Source: Drosophila miranda (Eukaryota; Arthropoda; Insecta; Diptera; Drosophilidae). Taken from it: a DNA stretch of 64,000 bases. Location: assembly GCF_003369915.1 (NCBI RefSeq), contig NW_022881614.1, positions 28,651,326-28,715,325 on the forward strand, in the 5' to 3' direction. The first letter of the stretch is position 1. The number at the start of each line of letters is the position of its first letter. Of the stretch, positions 50,554 to 62,800 are shown piece by piece. A program made the translations under genes and the position numbers. The notes beneath the pieces are model-generated. The model searched no databases and was not told the DNA's origin. It saw only the letters and a list, made by a program, of their open reading frames with translations.

Positions 50554-51209
50554 TTTCTGGCCGCAGCTGTTGTGCTCTGCTCCGTTCTGGGGTGCGAGGG
50601 TTGGAGGTCGCTCTCCAGATTCACCCACCTCCAGTGCGAGTCGTATGGCGAGTCCTTTGTGACTTTCTCGAAATGCAAACTCAATCTCCTCGGCAGGGGA
50701 CGCGCGGGAGTCAATATACACTGCCAAATGCACAAGACGCCCGTTACAAACGCGTGGGTGAGTCTAGAATCCTGATTGTGGCCGAGAGCCTTGGGGTTAT
50801 TTGGGGTTTGCCTATGACAGATGAATTGGAGCATGTATCGTCGCTACAATGGCTGGCGTCCATTTCTGTACAACGTCAGCAAGGATTTCTGCCAGCTCAT
50901 GGCAAATGTGAACGATGTTTCTTTTGAAGGACTTGTCATCAATGCTATAATGACTGGATCAAACCTAAACCACACCTGTCCATACAATGTGGGTGTTAGC
51001 ATATCATCAACAAAGTGAAACAGTTTTAATTGGATCCATTTATTGCCATCATTTAGCATGATATCATACTGGATAATTTGGAATTCACAGACGGTTTGCT
51101 GAGAACTTTACCACTCCCCAAAGGCGACTATAAGATCCAACTACGATTTGCCACTGAAAAAACATGGAGAGTGCAAGTGTCAGTGTTTTTCGCAAGAGAT
51201 GAACAATAA
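50554..51209 (+). CDS. DUF1091-family gene, three exons, start uncertain
   Basis: Exons about 50,554-50,757, 50,821-50,988 and 51,057-51,209; both introns are short (63 and 68 bp) with gtgagt/gacag and gtgggt/tttag. The protein has a signal-like start (LAAAVVLCSVLGCEG), then CESYGESFVTFSKC, VTNAW joined to MNWSMYRRYNGWRPFLYN, NLNHTCPYN, and EFTDGLLRTLPLPKGDYKIQ: the conserved Cys and NGWRPFLYN and LPKGDY signatures of Drosophila DUF1091 secreted proteins. All exons join in frame, and the stop is TAA 51,207-51,209. No ATG precedes the signal segment in frame (TGA at 50,548), so the start was lost or lies in an unseen exon. Function of the family is poorly known. Confidence 0.75.
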
Positions 51210-51580
51210 TTGGATCGGATAGCTATGGACAGGTACTACAGGACCGGACCCTAGGGCCCACAGTAGCTGGCTATGTATATATTTATTCTATTCCAGGCAC
51301 AAACATCTAGTACATATGCACATATCATATGTCCAAATTTATATAAAATACAGAACCTATCGTTTAGACTTGTGAAGTTTAATGGAAAATTAATAGATAT
51401 TTACATTTTAGCTAAGCTTTTGCTGACACTACGCATAGTCATTAGGCAGTCGTAATCACCTCAATATTTGTTATTCGCATTGGTTTCGAAGTCACTAAAC
51501 TATAGCTTCATTACCCCTAATGTGTAATCGGTTTTTGGTTGAATGGAAATGGTCTCGGTACAGCGTCAACTAGAATCTGT

Positions 51581-51725
51581 CTTTGGAAGGACTTGCCATC
51601 AATGCTATAATGACTAGATCCAACTTGAATTATACCTGTCTCTACGATATGAGTTAGCATAAGTATCATCCATAGCACGACATCTTACTAGATAATTTGG
51701 AGTTCGGCGAGGAGTTTGCTCGTAT
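51581..51725 (+). pseudogene. Partial duplicate of the DUF1091 gene
   Basis: 51,581-51,650 repeats the end of exon 2 (GGACTTGCCATCAATGCTAT), the intron is shortened, and 51,678-51,725 repeats the start of exon 3 (GATAATTTGGAGTTC). It breaks down after that. A tandem partial copy about 660 bp downstream of the first. Confidence 0.65.
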
Positions 51726-52279
51726 GATATTGCATACTCTTGTGCTGTAGAAAAATACATGAAGGTGGCTTTGATTTTATTTTGAGCACACATTTGGGCC
51801 GCTATATCTTCGGCGTAGTACCTGCTGTTCAATCAAAATCTCGATTTTATTGAGAATTTTTTGGATGAGGGGGATGTTTTTCTGATGTCAATCAGTTGGC
51901 AGGACTATCCCAATGAAAAAGACGTAAAGCTGTCTAGGCTAGACATTAATTCCCCTTCTTGGACGTTGAACGAATTCCCCTTGAGATTCGGTATTCGGGG
52001 GCAAACAGGGCTAGATCGGCATACATTTCTGTAATCCCCTTTTTCCTGAACCTTGTGGAAGGTTCCTCTCTCCTTCTACAGAAAAAAAAGGACCAAAGTT
52101 CAGATTATTTTCCACAATTTGCTCATATATTTATCAATTTCACTTTACGTTCAATACATTACAAAATTCACAATTTTAAAATGTTCTCCTTGTGCATGTT
52201 ATCAAAGACTATACAATACCAAGATGTAGCATAAGGAACAAATGCTTTTTCAATTTTCGTTTGACGCTTCATTGTACGG
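51726..52279. other. No supported gene
   Basis: A plus-strand stretch near 51,840-52,030 reads as a plausible peptide (ISWQDYPNEKDVKLSRLD) without start or family; it may be a decayed exon. The rest is AT-rich. Confidence 0.3.
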
Positions 52280-52833
52280 GCGCGCGGGGCTAGTACTTCA
52301 ATTCTCTTTTACGCTACCTTCGCCTCCGAAATGCTACTCGGCTTCGTCAATGCCTCGGTCAGCGTCGAGTCGGTGTCTCGAGAGAAAGAATACAAAAACA
52401 AAACAAAAACAGCGTGGTCGCTGATGTCTTTGGCGCGGCACAGTGGGGACTCAGCCGAAATAGTCAAAAAATTGTATGAGTGCTTTAGATAAATTTAATG
52501 TACGCATCTAATAGAGAATTTTCCAATCGAATTTTCAAGATAGTTTTAGTTTAGGAGATATAAGCTCTCAAAGTTTAAAATTTTTTCAGTGTGCAAATAT
52601 TTATTGAACTCATATTCACTAACTAATTTAGCAAGCTGAGACGGCCAAAGGTCCCACTGTGCCGCTCCAAAGAAATCGGCGTTCCGCGACCACCGCTTCG
52701 ACGGTGCTGAGGCTCGAGAGTCCAGAATTATTTCGTTGCTGGTGAAGGCATTGTCGAACAGACGAAACCTATGGGCAGCGGCGTCGCGGTAGAGACGAAG
52801 TACAGGCGAAAAGGGAATTGAAACCCCGCGCGC
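52280..52833. repeat. Large imperfect inverted repeat (fold-back/MITE candidate)
   Basis: Left arm about 52,280-52,462, right arm about 52,655-52,833. Outer ends GCGCGCGGGG (52,280) and CCCCGCGCGC (52,824) are perfect complements; inner ends share TCTTTGG-GCGGCACAGTGGG and its complement; between them TTCAATTC(T/C)CTTTT and CTCGAGAG also pair. The arms differ by several small indels, so it is old. No ORF; possible fold-back transposon or a remnant with long terminal repeats. Confidence 0.6.
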
Positions 52834-53828
52834 TCCCTCGTGCCTTTTGGGTCCTAATGTTAGGATCCGCCATAGAACAGCTTTTTGGTCGCTCAAGCAA
52901 CATCTTGGTATTGTATAGTCTTTGATGTTATTTAGTTGTAATAGTTTTTGTTTTGTTTTATATATACTCGTATGTATTCTCTTGCTGTCGAGTTTGCCGA
53001 GTTAAATGTTCAATGAGATTGTTGTGTGCATGGCAATGTTGAATACAGTTTAGTGAACAATAAATAAAAACACGCACATAACGCTTTAGGCAATACGCAT
53101 TTTGAGCATATCAAAATCTCCTGAAAGAGTTTCCGCAGTAAAACAGACAGTGTGTTATACATATCTAGAGTTTAAATCGTAAATGCTTTGCTGGCCGGCT
53201 GGCTTACAATCTAGAATCTGGATCTCGACTTCATAGCTTAAGTAGTTGTGTGTTGCGTGTGTGGTGTGTGGTATGGGGTATGCGACAAATTTTTAAATGG
53301 CACGTTTCCAACTTGAAGAATAAGTTGAAGATAAGGATAAAATACAGAAGACACTTTAAGATACAAATTGATACCGAATGTTTTGATTGTTTTTGTGGAC
53401 TACACAATACATAGATTAGTATAAAAGTTACGTTCCTAGGGACATAAATAGTACGAAATTTAGCTTAGACGTAGATGCAGATGCTAATGCATATGTACTA
53501 TATGAATACAATATGTAGACTTAGAGAATAAAGCGGATCTGCATGCGTATGAAATGAAGGTGCTGCAGTGTGATAAATATGAAATGTCGTGTGGTAGCCA
53601 GGAGAGGCAGCCAGTTCAGTCAATCCTGCACACAATGAACGCACTTCTGCACTGGCTGTATGTTTTTACACAGTTTTCTTGTTGCTTAATCGTTAACTAA
53701 CTATACTATGATGCTATTTATAGTTATGGATGTGTGTATCTAGGCTTAAATATGTATATGGCGGCGTCGTTCGTATTTACAGTTCTCGTAATTCGATCGT
53801 TCATTCATTTGCAGGTGCCGCTTCACTG

Positions 53829-56800
53829 TTAACACTCGAACTCGTTGGCCGTGATGGCGCTCAGATCCTTCATGAGACCCTCCAGATTGGCCATCTTCTG
53901 GTTGAGCTCCTCTGTGGATGTGCTCGGTGCCAGTCTCTGGATCTCGACGGTCGAGTGTGCCACCGACCCGCCGCCCTGCAAGCGATTTGGCGTGGCGGCC
54001 GGGAACGATGGCTTCTTGTAGGGCGACTGGTTCTGTGGACGTATTGTTATGGCAGGAGCTGAAAGAAACAAGGTCGTTCGAGCGTCAGTGGCGCCACAAG
54101 ATCGCCTTTACGGACCAGATACTCACTGTGCTTGTTAATGGGCGTGGCTCCCCCAGTGGGCGGTGGCCCTGGAACGCTGAAACTCTTGAGCGGATGCCCG
54201 CGCTTGGCACTCTCGATGGTGGACACACAGCCATTGCCAGCGGCTCCATTGCCGGCATTGCTGCAACAGTTCAACAGGGAGGAGAGAGCAAAGACAAACA
54301 ATTAGATCTAGTTAAGGTTTTGTTTTGTTTGTGCTTTATATTGCTAACAAATTCATATGATTCGAACGAATTATGGCCCTAGTTGTGGGCCAGGGCCCTC
54401 CTGGCGATTACTCGACTGACGCTGTTGCCCTGGAAGTAAAGCTTGCGCGCGTTCTGAATCTGCCTGGCTTTCACGGCCAGACGGGTGTACGGCAGACGGT
54501 CGCTGGCGGACATAATGCTCCACGTGTAGCTGGCCAGTTCGGTAACGGTGGCCGAGTCGCGCATGCTGAACACCCCTCTGGCCTGGTGGTTGATCAGAAT
54601 CTCGTCCAGGCGGAACTTGTTCATGAAGTTAACAAACGGCACCGGCGACGACATCAGCATCAGCTGGTGGTCCACGCGACGCTCCAATGTCTGCCGATTG
54701 AGCTTGATCATCTTCATCGACGGCTCTCGCCCCAAATTGACCGTCACACGGGAATCAATACGTCCCCATCGCGATCTCGTGCCCATGCCTCTGCTTCAAC
54801 TATAACTATATATCCCCAAGCTCGCAAGACCGGAGACACAACAACTGTTTCGAATTTAGATGAGAATTTTGTGGTGCTTCTGAATTGCTCTGAACTAAAT
54901 TGAATCGAGTGCTTGACTAGATTTTGGGTGTGTGTGTGTGTGTGGGATGGTGGGCGGTGGGGGGGGGGGGGGGGTTAACTAACCAGAAGCTGGCATCGTA
55001 GCCCCCGTAGCGGTGCTCGGGCGTTTGGGCCAGCTAGCCCGGATACTGCGGGCGCTCCATCGTAGAGTTCATCGAAGTGGCTGCTGGCGGGGAATGGCGT
55101 TTGATGATCCGGACAAAGAACCCAATGGTCTGCTACTCACTCATGTAGCCGGGCACGTAGGAGCGCTTGTCCAGCGAGTTGGTCACATGCCCAGGCACTC
55201 CGCCAGGCGTCTCCACCTCGTACTTGCTGTGGACCACCGAGCGGGGCAGGGTCAGGGCCCCACTACTGGAGGCCCCATCGCTGCAAACGGGCGTGACCGT
55301 GTGCAGACCCTTGTCAATGTTCTTCAGCTCCATCTGTTCGTGATGGATCCATAGATCTGGGGGCTTCGGCACTCCCACGTTGTTCTTTTGATAGCTGCAA
55401 ATCGAAAAACAGGTCAGAAAGTGGGACAGGGTCCGTAGCTCTTAGGACTTTACCTCTTTTTCGTATGCTCCGGTGACGATTGGGGCTTGCTGCGGCAGAG
55501 AAATAGAATGGCAAAGAGGACAACCAGCAGCACCACGACCGTGGCTCCGATGATGTACAGCAGCTGCTCGTTGTCGATGCCCTTGGCAATGGTGTCCGCC
55601 TCCTGCATGATCACCGCAGCCGTGGTCGTGTAGGACACCAGAGCGGAGAAGGGGGCATTGTTGTTGCCCTGCTGCTTGGTGGTGCGCGCCTGCACCTTGA
55701 AGTAGTAGGTGGTGTAGGGCTTCAGGTTGGACAGCATCAGCATGGTCTCCTCGCCGGTGAAGGCCTCAATGGACCAGTCGCGCTTCGTGGTGTCCGTCGT
55801 GTAGTAGATGTTGTAGCCGGTGATCTGGCCCACCGTGTGCTTCGGCGGCATCCACTGGATGATCACCGTGGGGGATTCTCCTCGTCCAGGCGCACAGTTA
55901 CCTCCCGCGGCGGCGTCACTGGCACATTCTGGTAGGTGCTGTTCAGCACCGACATGGACCAGGCGGACTCGCGGCGCCCCTTCACCACCTTTACGGCGAA
56001 CTCGTACTGTGTCCTCGGCCGCAGGTCTTTGATCATGCAGTTGAGATCGGTGGTGTTGTGGTAGCGATAGCAACTGAATCCTGTGATGCCGTAGCTGACC
56101 GTGTAGTGGCGGTTGTCGGTCACGTGCTGGTTCTTGCTCAGCATCGTGTCGATCCAGTAGACAACGATCGAGGAGCTCGACATGGTGATGGCCCTCAGGC
56201 CCACGGGCACCTCCAGCGGCACCGGCACGTCGATGGGCTCCTCGTCGCGGGTCTTGATGTTGTCGTAGATCGGCGGGCCATCGCCCATCACATTGCGCGC
56301 CCTCAGCGAGACCACATACTCCGTGTTCGACTCGAGGTTTTTGAGCACGTGGTAGCGCTCGGTCTCCTTCAGCTCGATGGTGTTCTCGTCGGGTATGCCT
56401 CGGCCCCAGCCCAGCACGTAGTTGCGTATCTTGATCTCCGGCTGCTGCGGCGGACCCCAGTGCAGGCCGATGTTCTCCGCTCCCGGATGTATATTGATCC
56501 AAATCGGTTTGCCCGGCACCTGCGTCTCGTCCAGATCGTTCTCCAGCGTATTGACGCGATACCACTCCGTGAACGGCCCGGATCCATTCACCGTCATGGC
56601 CGCAATCTTCACCTGGTACTCGGCAATGCGGTCCAGTCCGCTCAGCTCGAAGTAGCGTATGTTGGCCGGCGTGCTCTTCACCTGCGGCGCGTCCTTGAAC
56701 TTGCGATACCGGATCTTGTAGCCTGTTATCTGGCCATTGCGATCCTCCTCGGCGGGTGGCTCCCAGTGAACTGTAATAGACTGCCCAAAGAGACGAAAGG

Positions 56801-59800
56801 GTATACTCACGCTGGAACTGGTCACCTCCAGGGGGACATTGTTGGGCGGCTCCGACGGCGTTGAGGAGAACGTCTTCACCTTGATCTCGGCCGAGGGACC
56901 GCCCATGCCGTTCCGATTGAAGGGCACCACACTGATCACGTAGTCCGTGTAGGCACGCAGCTCGGTGAGCAGTGCCTCCATGGCGGTGCTATCGTGGTAC
57001 AAATCAGCTCCGCTTTCGTTCTGAAACGGGTTCAAAGGTTCGATTAGCCTGTGGTCTGGGGCGACTATGGCATCGGGTGCGTGTTCCACCTCCGAGTAGT
57101 AGACGCGAGACTTGAGGATCTCTCCGTTGGTCACTGCCGGCTCCTCCCCGCGCACGTAGATCTCGCTGTGACTGCGCGCATGGCCCTCAAAGGCCCGCGG
57201 CGGTCCGGCTATGTTCACCTCCGGCTGGGTGCTGACCTCCAGCGGGGCAGAGGACTCGCCGCTGCCGAAGTTCGTGCTGGCCACCACACGGAACTGGTAC
57301 GTCCTGCCCGGCAGCAGCGATTGGATGTTCACCTGCAGGTCGTCGTGCGAGTTGGTCACCATTTTCTGCTCCCTAAACAGAAACAGAAACGGAAAAGAGT
57401 TTTAATTCTGCCAAAGGATGCCAGCCGTCTGTCAAAAGCAGGAAGCAATCAGATACCCACCTCTCGCTGTTGTTCATCTTGTAGTAGACCGTGTAGTAGA
57501 CCACTTCACCGGCATTCTGCAGGGGCTCCGCCCAGCTGAGGGTGACGAACCGCGGCTTGACTATCTGAGCCGCCAGGTCGCGGGGCTGGCTGGGCAGACG
57601 GGCCAGGAGTCCGCTGCCCAGACTTTTCAGTGGCACTCCACTCCCGGCGGCGGCATTGGCGCTCGCTTCCTGCTCGCTTGAATCTGAGGGGACGCAAAAT
57701 TGAAGGATGGGGGCAATGGCAATTGCAGCTTCTGTTGTTGCTGTGGCTGGGATTTCTTGTGCTTGTTGCTCTGCCAGGAGGGCAGTATTTTCTGGGGATC
57801 ATCGCCGTGCTTGTAGGCAGCGATCAGTGCCTCCTTCGTCTCGTCATCGTCGTACTCGTCGTCATCGTCGTCGTCTTGGTCGTTGTCATTGTTGCTGTTG
57901 CCCCTGTCCCCAGCACTGCTCTCCCGCCGCAGGGCGCTGGCCTCGTTCCGCCCAAAGTTGCGATCGTTGAGCGGCTGCTCGGGCCGTGAGGCCTTCCCCG
58001 AGTGCTGCAGGCTGTCCAGCAGGGTCTTGGAGTACAGGAGCCGCGTGGTCGTCCCACTGTCCTGGGCGTCGTCGTCCCCGTCCTCGTCCTCGTCCAAGTC
58101 CTCGGTCGAGCACAGGCTGGCCCCCGATTTGGTGCGCAGCGGCTGCTGCTCTCCCGAGCTGTACGGTCGTCGTCGTTTCACTGGACTGCCGGAGGTCTGC
58201 AGGGACTTGGTGGACTGGCCTTGGGGTTTGCGTTGTTTGATTTTCACTTTTGGGACGGGATTCGGGAATGGATGTCGCGTCGAGGAAATGATAAGCCAAG
58301 GAAAAGTGTCGAAGGAAACGGAAACAAAGAAGAACAAATAAAACAAAACAAAAGTTAATAAATTATATTGACAAAATTCATTTTATATCACATTTCTTTA
58401 TTATTAATTGCTACCGACGATTCTCCTTTGCGATCCGATGGGGAGAGCGCACCAGTAACGCCTAGTATCAACATCATCGATAATAATCGATTGTTTTTGG
58501 TTTGGAAAATATCGGTTCCGTGAAGGCTTTTAGGCTTTCTTTCCGACCAAAAATCTGTGGCCTTAATTACAAAACAATTCGGAAGGGCCCTAGAATATTG
58601 CACTCGTCCTCAAAGCCTTTTAGTTTAAAGATATGATCCCTGATGCTCCACGGAGTCCGAGAGACATGAGCAGAAGCCTCCTTAAAGGTGGCACATATTT
58701 TTCATTTATTTATTTTAATATTCTTTTGTGGATTCTTGAGAAATCACACGAAATGTATCTCAAAAAATCAAAAATTTACAGGATTAAAACGAGGGGGAAC
58801 GTTGTGAGTTGCTGCGAACACCGCAACTCTACATTTATACCCGATACTTAGTCAGTATGGATCTCCTCCGGCAGACGCCGCGAATATTAAACGACACGAC
58901 AAAGAGTGCGTGCGAGAGAGACAGAAAATCAGTCTGAGCGTGACGTCGGACGCTGCGCAGCCACTGCAAATTGATTTGTTCCTTTTGGCTATAAAAATGT
59001 GTCTGATCTGATCCAGATTCAGCAATCTGATAGATATGGTTATACTCTATGATTGTGCGTTTTTAGTTTTCTCGTATCTGCAATATTGTGGATGCAACAG
59101 ATTTTCGTCCTTTGTGGGGGCGGAAGGGGGTGGGGCGAAATTTTGAGCTATACGTTTTATAGTGAGATCTAACAAGAGTGCGGATACCAAATTTGGTTAC
59201 ACTAGCGTTAATAGTCTCTGAGATTTGTGGATGCCCCAGATTTTCGTCCTTTGCGGGGGCGGAAGGGGGTGTGTCGAAATTTGGACACAAAACGGTCAAG
59301 GTCCGATATCACAGGAGTGTGGATACCAAATTTGGTTGCTCTGTGTCTTATAGGTTCTGAGATCCTTGAACTCATATTTTGCAATTGGCAAAAAAGACCA
59401 TGAAACCTGTAGGTTAGAGAGAGACAGAGCGAGAAAGAATGAAATTGTTTTCTTGATTCTGGCTATAATAATTACACGATCTAATTCAGATTTTGAACTC
59501 TGGAAGATATAGTCATCCTCTACGATTCTGCGTTTTTGGTTTTATCGTATCTTTGAATTTGTGGATGGCACAGATTTTCGTCCTTTGTGGGGGCGGAAGT
59601 GGGCGGGGCAAAGTTTTGAAATATACTTGTAGCAGTGACATATCACAGAAGTTCGGATATAAAACGTCGTTGCTCTAGCTCTCATAGTCTTTGAGCACTA
59701 GGCGCTGATAGGGACGGACAGACGGACAGACAGACATGACTCAATCGACTCGGCTATTGATGCTGATCAAGAATATATGTAAAGGACAGTGTATCAAGCA

Positions 59801-62800
59801 GTTAGCACTATCCCATCTAAATTAACATTTGAACTTAAGATACCATCGATAAGACCTAACCGATATAACCAGACTTAACCGATGTTTAAAAGACCTAACC
59901 GATAAGGGGTTATCGATACGGGAGTCGGTTGTTGGAAGTAGAAGCAGAAAGTTGAACAAAAAGTCGGAAGAACAGACTTATTAATTGCACATCTTCAATC
60001 ATACACTTTGTACTCTTTTTCGAAAAACACTATTAATAAACGATACATTATTATTAATCTTACATTTGGGGGCTCGTCCGCGTCGAATACAGAGCTCGGA
60101 GTGTATGAAAAAGAAAAACAGAAGAAAGCAGAAGCTGATGCAAGAAGAGGATTGTTGAAAAGTTGTTAAAGTTGTTGTTTGTAGCTACATAAAGTTGTAA
60201 AGTTGTTGCTGGTGGCTATAAACATTAAGTTGAACAATCCAAATTCTGTGAGCCTAACAGTAGACACGGAGTTTAATAAAAGATCGGTCGTTTACCTCGG
60301 TTGGAAAATTGTGAAATTCATTGTCGCGCCGCAGCGTCGCCTTGTCCGTGCGCAGTACGTACACAAGCAGAAAAAACACGCACAGACACGTTGTGTGTGA
60401 TACACACTTATAAACAGAAAAGACAAGCACTCGTCGGGTACACAGACAAAAGTCGAAAAGAGCCGCAAAATGATGCAAACACCGCCGCCGTTGCACTGGA
60501 AAGAGAGAGAGAAGGAAGAAGCTGTACCAGGAACGTCGCGCCCGAGTGCAAACGAGATGGAAGATTTAGAAAATGCAGAAAACAATACTGATGACAAGAT
60601 TGATCAAATGATAAAGTTGCTAAGTTTGAAACTGCTTTGCGATGAGCAACGAGAAATGAAGATCGCTCCAGATAATTTTACAAAAGTTGTGAGCGATTGT
60701 GATGGAAAATCGGTTCCCATAGAAAAATGGTTTGAGATATTCGAAAAAAATGCCGACGCATATGAGCTTACTGAAAAGCAAAAGTATGTGCAGGCCAGAG
60801 GAAAAATGTAGCGAGCAGCGTTGTCGTCGTGAAGAAAAAAGATGGTACACTTAGAGTTTGCGTAGACTACAGGAAGTTAAACAGCATGGTATTGCTGGAC
60901 TGCTTCCCAGTCCCGATCATGGAGGAAGTCTTGGAAAAGCTGCAGTCGGCTAAGTGGTTTACCATAATGGACCTTGAAAACGGATTTTTCCATGTGCCTA
61001 TGGAAGAGCAAAGCAAGTCGTATACGGCCTTTGTTACAAAGGAGGGATTATTCGAGTTTAATAAAGCGCCTTTCGGATTCAAGAACTCGCCAGCTGCGTT
61101 CATTCGGTTCGTAAGCTATATTTTTCAAGAATTAATCAACTCTGACATTATGCAGCTTTATATGGACGACATAATTGTTTACGCCGCGTCGCCCGAGGTA
61201 TGCATGAGGAAGACGAAGTTGGTCCTGAAGACAGCTGCGCAGTTTGGCCTAAAGATCAAGTGGAAGAAATGTAGCTTCATGCAGCCACGCATTAGCTTTC
61301 TGGGCCATATCATTGAGGACGGGAGAATCTGGCCCGGCAAAGAGAAGACAGCAGCTGTCAGTCGGTTTGCTACGCCCAAAGACATTAAAGCAGTTCAAGC
61401 ATTTCTGGGACTCACAGGCTTTTTCAGAAAGTTCATCCCTGGCTATGCACAAATTGCCCGGCCGCTCACGAATCTACTCAGGAAGGAAGCAGTTTTCAAC
61501 ATTGGCGAAGCAGAGCAACAGTCGCTACAAACCTTAAAGAATCTGCATGTAATCGCACCTGTATTACATTTATACTCACGAGAAGCGCCAACGGAACTCC
61601 ACACGGATGCATCCAAGGAAGGTTTCGGAGCAGTTTTGTTGCAGCAGTTTGATGGCAATTTCCACCCGATTTACTATTGGAGTAAAAAGACTACACAAGC
61701 CGAGTCCAAACGTCACAGTTACTATTTGGAGGTCAAAGCTGCATACCTCGCACTCAAGAAGTTTCGTCACTACCTGTTGGGGATCAAATTTGATCTTGCC
61801 ACTGACTGTGCGGCGTTTAAGCAGACAACAACGAAAGCAGATATACCCAGAGAAGTTTCCCAGTGGATTCTGTATATGGAGGACTTTACATTCAAAGCAG
61901 TACACCGCCCAGGGGACAGAATGAGACACGTGGACTGTCTCAGTCGTTTTCCGCAGACATGCATGTTCGTGACGACGGAGCTAACAGCTCGGATAAAGAA
62001 AGCACAGCAGGATGACGATTTCATCAAAGCCACAGTTGAGATCCTGAAGCAGCACCCATATCAAGACTACAAGCTTAAAGGAGGTCTTCTCTTCAAATCT
62101 GTAAATGGCAATGACGTATTGGTGGTTCCAAGGCTGATGGAAAGGGAAATCATTCAAGGATCGCATGAAGTTGGTCATTTCTCCACAGCGAAGACAATGC
62201 ACTCAGTTCAGCAGCAATACTGGATTCCGCAAATTGAACGGAAAGTAAACAAGTTGATTACTAATTGTATCAGTTGTATAATTTTCAGCAAAAAGTTGGG
62301 CAAACAAGAAGGCTATCTTCATTGCATTGACAAGGGTGACACACCACTATACACGCTGCACGTTGATCATTTGGGACCAATGGATGCGACAGCCAAGCAA
62401 TACAAGTACATTTTTGCTGTGGTAGATGCATTCTACAAGTTTGTGTGGCTGTTCCCAACTAAGTCAACAGGCCACGAAGAAGTTGTGAAGAGACTGAGCG
62501 ATTGGTCATTTGTGTTTGGTTTTCCAAGCACATAGTCAGCGACAGAGGAGCAGCGTTTACATCCAACGCATTCAGCGAGTTTCTCAACGAGAACTAAGTC
62601 GAACATGTGTGTACAACGACAGGTGTGGCGAGAGGCAGCGGTCAAATTGAGCGGGTGAACCGTTCAATTTTGGGTATCATCGCAAAGCTCTCAGCTCAGG
62701 AGTCAACGAAGTGGTACAAGCATGTGCCACAGGTCCAGATGGCGATTAATTCGCATGTGACCAAGCGAAACAAAACATTGAGAAGGCGCAAGAGGTGTAC

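Noticed and set aside
53730..58358. Many plus-strand ORFs over the fra exons (e.g. 56,058-56,864, 57,051-57,539)
   Set aside because: They are antisense shadows of GC-rich fra exons; no domains, starts or splice logic of their own.
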